Assembly (NCBI GenBank): GCA_905206365.1
Contig: CAJLHF010000008.1
Span: 1-64,000, forward strand
Source: an uncultured Sutterella sp.
GTDB lineage: Bacteria > Pseudomonadota > Gammaproteobacteria > Burkholderiales > Burkholderiaceae_F
Reading direction: 5' to 3'
DNA length: 64,000 bases
The notes under the pieces were generated by a model. That model was not told the origin of the DNA. It saw only the letters and a list, made by a program, of their open reading frames with translations, and did no database searches. Positions 59,915 through 64,000 of this stretch are shown piece after piece. The position numbers and the translations under genes are program-made. Positions within the stretch are counted from its first letter, which is position 1. Every line of letters starts with the position of its first letter.

Positions 59915-60871
59915 ATGGGATTTGGATCTTCCGAAGGGTGGCTCTCCCGTCTTAAGAACGGACTCGCCCGCACACGCATCAACATCGTCGGCCTTTTTTC
60001 GGGCGGCGTGGTCGACGAAGACTTCCTCGAAGAGCTTGAATATGCCTTGATTACGGCCGATGTCGGCGTGCAAACTTCCACCCGTATCCTACAACGTTTG
60101 CGTGACGCCATTAAGTTGCGCGGTCTCAAAACCCAAGACGAAGTACGTCTCGCGCTGCGCGACGAGCTCTACGCCCTGCTTCTGCCGGCCGAAGGAACGC
60201 TCGATCTGCAGCAGGCCAAGCCGCTCGTCATCATGATGACGGGCGTCAACGGCGCCGGCAAAACCACCTCTATCGGCAAACTCGCCAAGCGTTTTGCCGA
60301 AAACGGGAAGTCCGTACTCCTCGCCGCGGGTGACACCTTCCGTGCTGCGGCCCGCGAACAGTTGGCCGTCTGGGGCGAACGCAACCGCATCGAAGTCATT
60401 TCGCAAAGCGGCGGCGACCCCGCCGCGGTCGTGTTCGATGCCGTCAACGCGGCACGTGCGCGCGGCATCGACATTGTCATCGCCGACACGGCGGGGCGCC
60501 TTCCCACGCAGATCAACCTGATGGAAGAATTGCGTCGCATCCGCCGCTCCCAGGAAAAGGCCATGGAGGGAGCGCCTCACGAATCCATTCTGGTCGTCGA
60601 CGGCACGAACGGGCAGAACGCGCTCATGCAGGTCGAAGCCTTCGACAAGGCGGTGACGCTCACCGGTCTCATCATCACGAAGTTGGATGGCACCGCCAAG
60701 GGCGGCGTGCTCGCCGCCATCACCCAGATGCGCCGCGAAAAGCCGCTCCCCATTTACTTCATCGGCGTCGGCGAGCAGCTCGAAGACCTACAACCCTTCC
60801 GAGCGCTCGAGTTCGCCAACACGCTCGTCGGCCTCGACCCCGCCACGCCTCCCACCGAAAAGGACGACTGA
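59915..60871 (+). CDS. ftsY: Signal recognition particle receptor FtsY
   Basis: This 318-residue SRP-type GTPase docks ribosome-nascent chain complexes at the membrane. The N domain (about 1-95) is followed by the G domain: G1 GVNGAGKTT (110-118), insertion-box and DTAGR (about 206), and TKLDGTAKGG. The long acidic A domain of E. coli FtsY (497 residues) is absent, a short form common outside enterics. The Met at 59915 has only a poor ribosome-binding site. A Ppx/GppA gene, rather than ftsE, follows. Confidence 0.95.
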   Translation: MGFGSSEGWLSRLKNGLARTRINIVGLFSGGVVDEDFLEELEYALITADVGVQTSTRILQRLRDAIKLRGLKTQDEVRLALRDELYALLLPAEGTLDLQQAKPLVIMMTGVNGAGKTTSIGKLAKRFAENGKSVLLAAGDTFRAAAREQLAVWGERNRIEVISQSGGDPAAVVFDAVNAARARGIDIVIADTAGRLPTQINLMEELRRIRRSQEKAMEGAPHESILVVDGTNGQNALMQVEAFDKAVTLTGLIITKLDGTAKGGVLAAITQMRREKPLPIYFIGVGEQLEDLQPFRALEFANTLVGLDPATPPTEKDD

Positions 60872-60953
60872 GTTCGTGTCGTCCCGTGACCGGGCGGCCC
60901 GAGGACTTCTGGCCGCTCATTCGAAACAAACACTTCCCTCGAAGGACATCATC

Positions 60954-62426
60954 ATGCTTCTCGGAGCCGTGGACCTCGGCAGCAACAGCTTCCGCGTCGA
61001 AATCGGGCGCGTTGAAGGCGATCGCATCGTTACGCAGAGCTACTGGAAGGAAACCGTGCGCCTGGCAGGCGGTTTTGATGAACAGGGGGCGCTCACGCCC
61101 GAAATTCAGGCGCGCGCTCTGGCGACGCTCGCGCGCTTCAACGAGCGGCTTCAGGGTCTCCCGAAGCATCAGGTGCGAGCCGTCGGCACGCAGGCTCTGC
61201 GCGCTGCCGCGAACTCCAAAGAGTTCCTCGAGAAAGCCGAACAGGTGCTCGGCTACAAGATCGAATTGCTCTCCGGACACGAAGAGGCGCGACTCGTCTT
61301 CAAAGGTTGCGCCAACACGCTGCCGCCCTCTGAAAAGCGTCGTCTGATCGTGGACATCGGCGGCGCGAGTACCGAATTCATCGTCGGCCGCGGGCTCGAA
61401 CCCGAACGGTGCGAGTCCTACAAAATCGGCTGCGTCAATACGTCCATCCGCCACTTCCGCGACGGTCGCATCACACCCAAGAGCTTCGAGCAGGCCGTCA
61501 CGGCCTGCGAAGCCGAGGTCGAAGAAGGCGGCCGACTTTTCGGGCCCGAACACTACGACGAGGCATTCGGTTCCGCGGGCACGTTCGGTGCGGTTTCCGA
61601 CATTTGCGTCGCGCTCGGCTGGAGCGACGGCGAAGTGACGCCCGAACACCTCGAAAAGTTGACGCGCATGCTTCTTGAGGCCAAAGATGTCCGCAACATC
61701 CGTTTCGCCGGCCTCAAGGAAGATCGTCGCGAAGTCATCGCAGGGGGGCTCGCCGTACTGACGGCCGTCTTCCGCACGCTCGGCATTCGTAGCATGCGTC
61801 CCGCGTCGGGCGCGTTGCGCGTCGGGTTGCTCTATGACCTCTGGGGACGCTTTTCCGATCGGGACACCCGCGAAATTTCGGTCGAAGCGCTCATGAAAAA
61901 GGCGCTCGTCGACACGGCTCAGGCCGAACGCGTTTCTTCGACGGCCGTCGCGCTCTGCCGCAAGCTCGCTCCCGAAACGTCCGACGACGATCTGAAGCTC
62001 TTGCGCTGGGCCGCGCTCATGCACGAGGTGGGGATGCTCATTTCCTCGTCGCGCTACCACCGCCACGGCCAGTACATCATCTCGAACACCGACATGCCCG
62101 GCTTTTCGCACAGCGAACAGATCCGTATGTCCACGCTCGTGCTCGCACAACGCGGCACCCTGAAGAAGCTCGGGGCTCCGGCGGATTGGTGCGTCTCGTG
62201 GGAATCGGTCCTCGCCGTGCGCCTTGCGGTGATTCTGGCGCACGCACGCGTCGACGTGACGTTGCCCATCATGAAGTTCGAGCGCAACGGCGACGAGCTC
62301 CTCGTGCGCATCGAGCCCGTGTGGCTCAATCAGCATCCGCTGACGGATTACCTCCTCAACGAAGAATCGCTCAACTGGGGTCGCATCGGTCGCACGGTGC
62401 GCTTTGAAAGGTTTGCCATCGCATGA
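60954..62426 (+). CDS. Ppx/GppA family phosphatase (exopolyphosphatase-like)
   Basis: This 490-residue protein has the ASKHA-type phosphatase domain (AVDLGSNSFRVEI at 5-17; LSGHEEARLVFKG; VDIGGASTEFIVG) and a C-terminal HD-like helical domain (about 310-490, including ALMHEVGMLISSSRYHRHGQYI). It hydrolyses polyphosphate or pppGpp; which one cannot be told from sequence. AAGGA lies upstream of the ATG. Its stop overlaps the ftsE start (ATGA), so it is translationally coupled to the division genes, an unusual neighbour for ftsEX. Confidence 0.9.
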   Translation: MLLGAVDLGSNSFRVEIGRVEGDRIVTQSYWKETVRLAGGFDEQGALTPEIQARALATLARFNERLQGLPKHQVRAVGTQALRAAANSKEFLEKAEQVLGYKIELLSGHEEARLVFKGCANTLPPSEKRRLIVDIGGASTEFIVGRGLEPERCESYKIGCVNTSIRHFRDGRITPKSFEQAVTACEAEVEEGGRLFGPEHYDEAFGSAGTFGAVSDICVALGWSDGEVTPEHLEKLTRMLLEAKDVRNIRFAGLKEDRREVIAGGLAVLTAVFRTLGIRSMRPASGALRVGLLYDLWGRFSDRDTREISVEALMKKALVDTAQAERVSSTAVALCRKLAPETSDDDLKLLRWAALMHEVGMLISSSRYHRHGQYIISNTDMPGFSHSEQIRMSTLVLAQRGTLKKLGAPADWCVSWESVLAVRLAVILAHARVDVTLPIMKFERNGDELLVRIEPVWLNQHPLTDYLLNEESLNWGRIGRTVRFERFAIA

Positions 62427-63088
62427 CCGAAGAAACGCTCCTTGAGCTACGCAACGTCACCGCGGCGTATGACGGCCGTACGGTTTTCGAGAACCTGTCC
62501 CTTTCGGTGGGGCGGGGTGAGTTCGTCCTTTTGCACGGCAACACGGGTTGCGGCAAGAGTACAGTCCTGCGCCTTCTGGCGGGCCTCGAACGACCGACAA
62601 CGGGCGAAATCATCGTCGCGGGCGATCGGGTGGACCGCTTCAACGAGGTTCAACGCCGTTGGCTTCGCCGCTCGATGGGGCTCATGGTTCAAGAGGGGCT
62701 CCTGCTCGACGACCGCTCGATTCACGACAACGTCATGCTGCCCGCGCTCGCCGCCGAAGAATCGTTCGGTGAAGCCCGAAGCCGCGCTCTGCTCGCGCTC
62801 GAGAAGTGCGGCATCGCCGAGCTTGCTACCCAACTGCCCCGCCACCTCTCGGCTGGACAACGTCAGCTCGTCAACCTTGCGCGCGCCGTCGTCAACCGTC
62901 CGGTGGTGATCCTCGCGGACGAGCCTGTCGCGCATCTCGACAAATCGAACGCCCGAACGCTTCTCGATCTGCTCGGCGCCTTCGTCGAGGCGGGCGTGAC
63001 CGTCGTCGCGGCGAGCCACGAGCGCATTGCGCCGCAGGGCGTTCCTTTCCGTGAAATTCTGCTTTCGACTCGGGGAGGCCGGGTATGA
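62423..63088 (+). CDS. ftsE: Cell-division ATPase FtsE
   Basis: This 221-residue ABC ATPase has Walker A GNTGCGKST (39-47), signature LSAGQRQLV and Walker B VVILADEPVAHLD. With FtsX it couples ATP hydrolysis to activation of septal peptidoglycan hydrolases. It overlaps ppx/gppA and ftsX by 4 bases each. The signature reads LSAGQ rather than the LSGGE/Q consensus. Position and the fused cassette with ftsX support FtsE over a LolD-like ATPase. Confidence 0.92.
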   Translation: MTEETLLELRNVTAAYDGRTVFENLSLSVGRGEFVLLHGNTGCGKSTVLRLLAGLERPTTGEIIVAGDRVDRFNEVQRRWLRRSMGLMVQEGLLLDDRSIHDNVMLPALAAEESFGEARSRALLALEKCGIAELATQLPRHLSAGQRQLVNLARAVVNRPVVILADEPVAHLDKSNARTLLDLLGAFVEAGVTVVAASHERIAPQGVPFREILLSTRGGRV

Positions 63089-63984
63089 GCTTCGTGACGA
63101 GTCGCCGCTGGGCCTTGCAAGAGACGCTTCGAGGACTTCGACGCGATGCCGCGCCGTTCGTCTTTGCGACGTGCCTTTCGGCCCTGGCCCTTTCCATTCC
63201 GCTTTTCATCGCCTGTATTTTCTACGGTCTCTCAGAGCCGCTCCGCAGCCTGCCGACTGCCGTTGAAATCACAGTCTTCACAACAGAGAAAGCCGACGCG
63301 GCCCGCGTCGAAGAAGAAATCCGCCGCATCGAAGAAGTCGTCTCGACTCGTATCATCAAGAAAGAAGAAGCCTACGCGGAACTCAACGAACGACTCGGGA
63401 TCAAGCCCGCTAAAAGCGCGAGCAATCCGCTTCCAGACATCGTGATCGCCACGCTTGCAAACGACCTGAGCAACGCGAAAATCGAAGACGCCGCCAAGGC
63501 GATCGAAGCCATCCGCGGAGTCGACTTCGTTCCTTATGAAATTTCCTGGCACGAAAAGCTTCAGGCCGTCACGCGTGCAGCCAACGTGGGGCTCGTCTGC
63601 CTGGGTTCCGTTGTTTTGCTCCTCGTCGTGCTCGTACTCGGCACGGCCGTACGCCTGACGAGTTCGTCGGCCCGCTCGGAAATGCGTGCCCTGCACCTCT
63701 TCGGTGCTTCGCCCTCCTTTGCCGTGCGCCCCTATGCTTGGCGCGGTTTTCTCCTCATGGGCGCCTCGGCTGCTCTGGCTCTGGGCATCACGGAGATCGG
63801 TCTGATCGTTTTCGGTCGGGCGGTGGCTTCCGTCGCAAGCCTCTACGACGCCGCAGTTTCTCTCACGCTTCCTCCCGCGGATTGGTGCCTCGGGATCGTT
63901 CTCGGTTGCGCCGTTGTGGGTAGCATCGTCGCCTCGGCGGTCGCCGCCGATACGTGGCGTCAGATCCGGGGCGGAACCCGTTGA
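63085..63984 (+). CDS. ftsX: Cell-division protein FtsX
   Basis: This 299-residue integral membrane protein has four helices (about 30-52, 172-195, 220-240, 272-293). The periplasmic domain between helices 1 and 2 (about 60-165, rich in Glu/Lys) is the part that contacts hydrolase activators. The FtsX family block SSARSEMRALHLFGASPSF lies between helices 2 and 3. It overlaps ftsE by 4 bases. TTGAGGAGAAA at the window end looks like the ribosome-binding site of another plus-strand gene. Confidence 0.93.
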   Translation: MSFVTSRRWALQETLRGLRRDAAPFVFATCLSALALSIPLFIACIFYGLSEPLRSLPTAVEITVFTTEKADAARVEEEIRRIEEVVSTRIIKKEEAYAELNERLGIKPAKSASNPLPDIVIATLANDLSNAKIEDAAKAIEAIRGVDFVPYEISWHEKLQAVTRAANVGLVCLGSVVLLLVVLVLGTAVRLTSSSARSEMRALHLFGASPSFAVRPYAWRGFLLMGASAALALGITEIGLIVFGRAVASVASLYDAAVSLTLPPADWCLGIVLGCAVVGSIVASAVAADTWRQIRGGTR

Positions 63985-64000
63985 ATCCGTTGAGGAGAAA

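Noticed and set aside
1..64000. CRISPR arrays, insertion sequences, integrases, rRNA genes
   Set aside because: No regularly spaced repeats, transposase-like proteins, terminal inverted repeats or rRNA sequences were seen.

Overview
This 64 kb window is a GC-rich, gene-dense stretch of a bacterial chromosome. Gene order points to a betaproteobacterium of the order Burkholderiales: uvrA / MFS transporter / ssb; fmdB / DUF502 / aspS; kdsD-kdsC-lptC-lptA-lptB-rpoN-ptsN-rapZ; TPR protein-lolB-ispE-tRNA-Gln-prs-rplY followed by pth-ychF; and coaD-rsmD divergent from ftsY with ftsEX downstream. The reduced accessory content, the MacAB-type efflux operon and the acidic amino-acid transporter would fit the gut family Sutterellaceae. 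That family-level guess is inference from gene order and protein style, not from a marker comparison. I see no insertion sequence, integrase, CRISPR array or rRNA gene. The only gene with a mobile-element flavour is a P4-type primase-like protein at 26.7-27.9 kb. No stretch longer than about 300 bases lacks a gene; the longest gene-free stretch is the 292-base leader of the glutamate/aspartate transporter.

Layout. 0-9.5 kb: galU, apaH, plsC, ruvX, a YbaK-type deacylase, two tandem DUF2721 membrane proteins, a patatin phospholipase with an outer-membrane barrel, galE and an orphan RmlD-like reductase. 9.5-14.3 kb: uvrA, MFS exporter, ssb. 14.3-21.3 kb: a macB-macA-tolC efflux operon transcribed away from a response regulator/histidine kinase pair. 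21.5-26.6 kb: an EF-G paralogue, then fmdB, DUF502 and aspS. 26.7-30.6 kb (minus strand): mtnA, a class II aldolase, a small unknown protein and a BamE-like lipoprotein, followed by the primase-like gene. 30.9-34.2 kb: a Pat-like acyl-CoA synthetase/GNAT fusion and a crotonase. 34.4-37.7 kb: gltIJKL preceded by a textbook sigma-54 promoter.

37.8-44.5 kb: KDO synthesis and LPS transport genes, then rpoN, ptsN and rapZ. 44.5-50.9 kb: mutY, a TPR protein, lolB, ispE, tRNA-Gln, prs and rplY. 51.1-56.4 kb: a DEAD-box helicase, a Pth-DUF523 fusion, ychF, a small HTH protein and ahpC. 56.6-64 kb: an AsmA-like protein, coaD, rsmD, ftsY, a Ppx/GppA phosphatase, ftsE and ftsX.

How the parts work together. 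Much of the window builds the envelope: nucleotide sugars (GalU, GalE, RmlD-like), KDO (KdsD, KdsC), LPS export (LptC, LptA, LptB), phospholipid (PlsC), lipoprotein delivery (LolB), division (FtsEX) and membrane targeting (FtsY). The most interesting points are the sigma-54 promoter of gltIJKL; an mtnA-aldolase pair that looks like the dihydroxyacetone-phosphate shunt for spent S-adenosylmethionine; a fused Pth-DUF523 protein; a Pat-like protein with a much reduced ATP-grasp region; and a Ppx/GppA gene translationally coupled to ftsEX.
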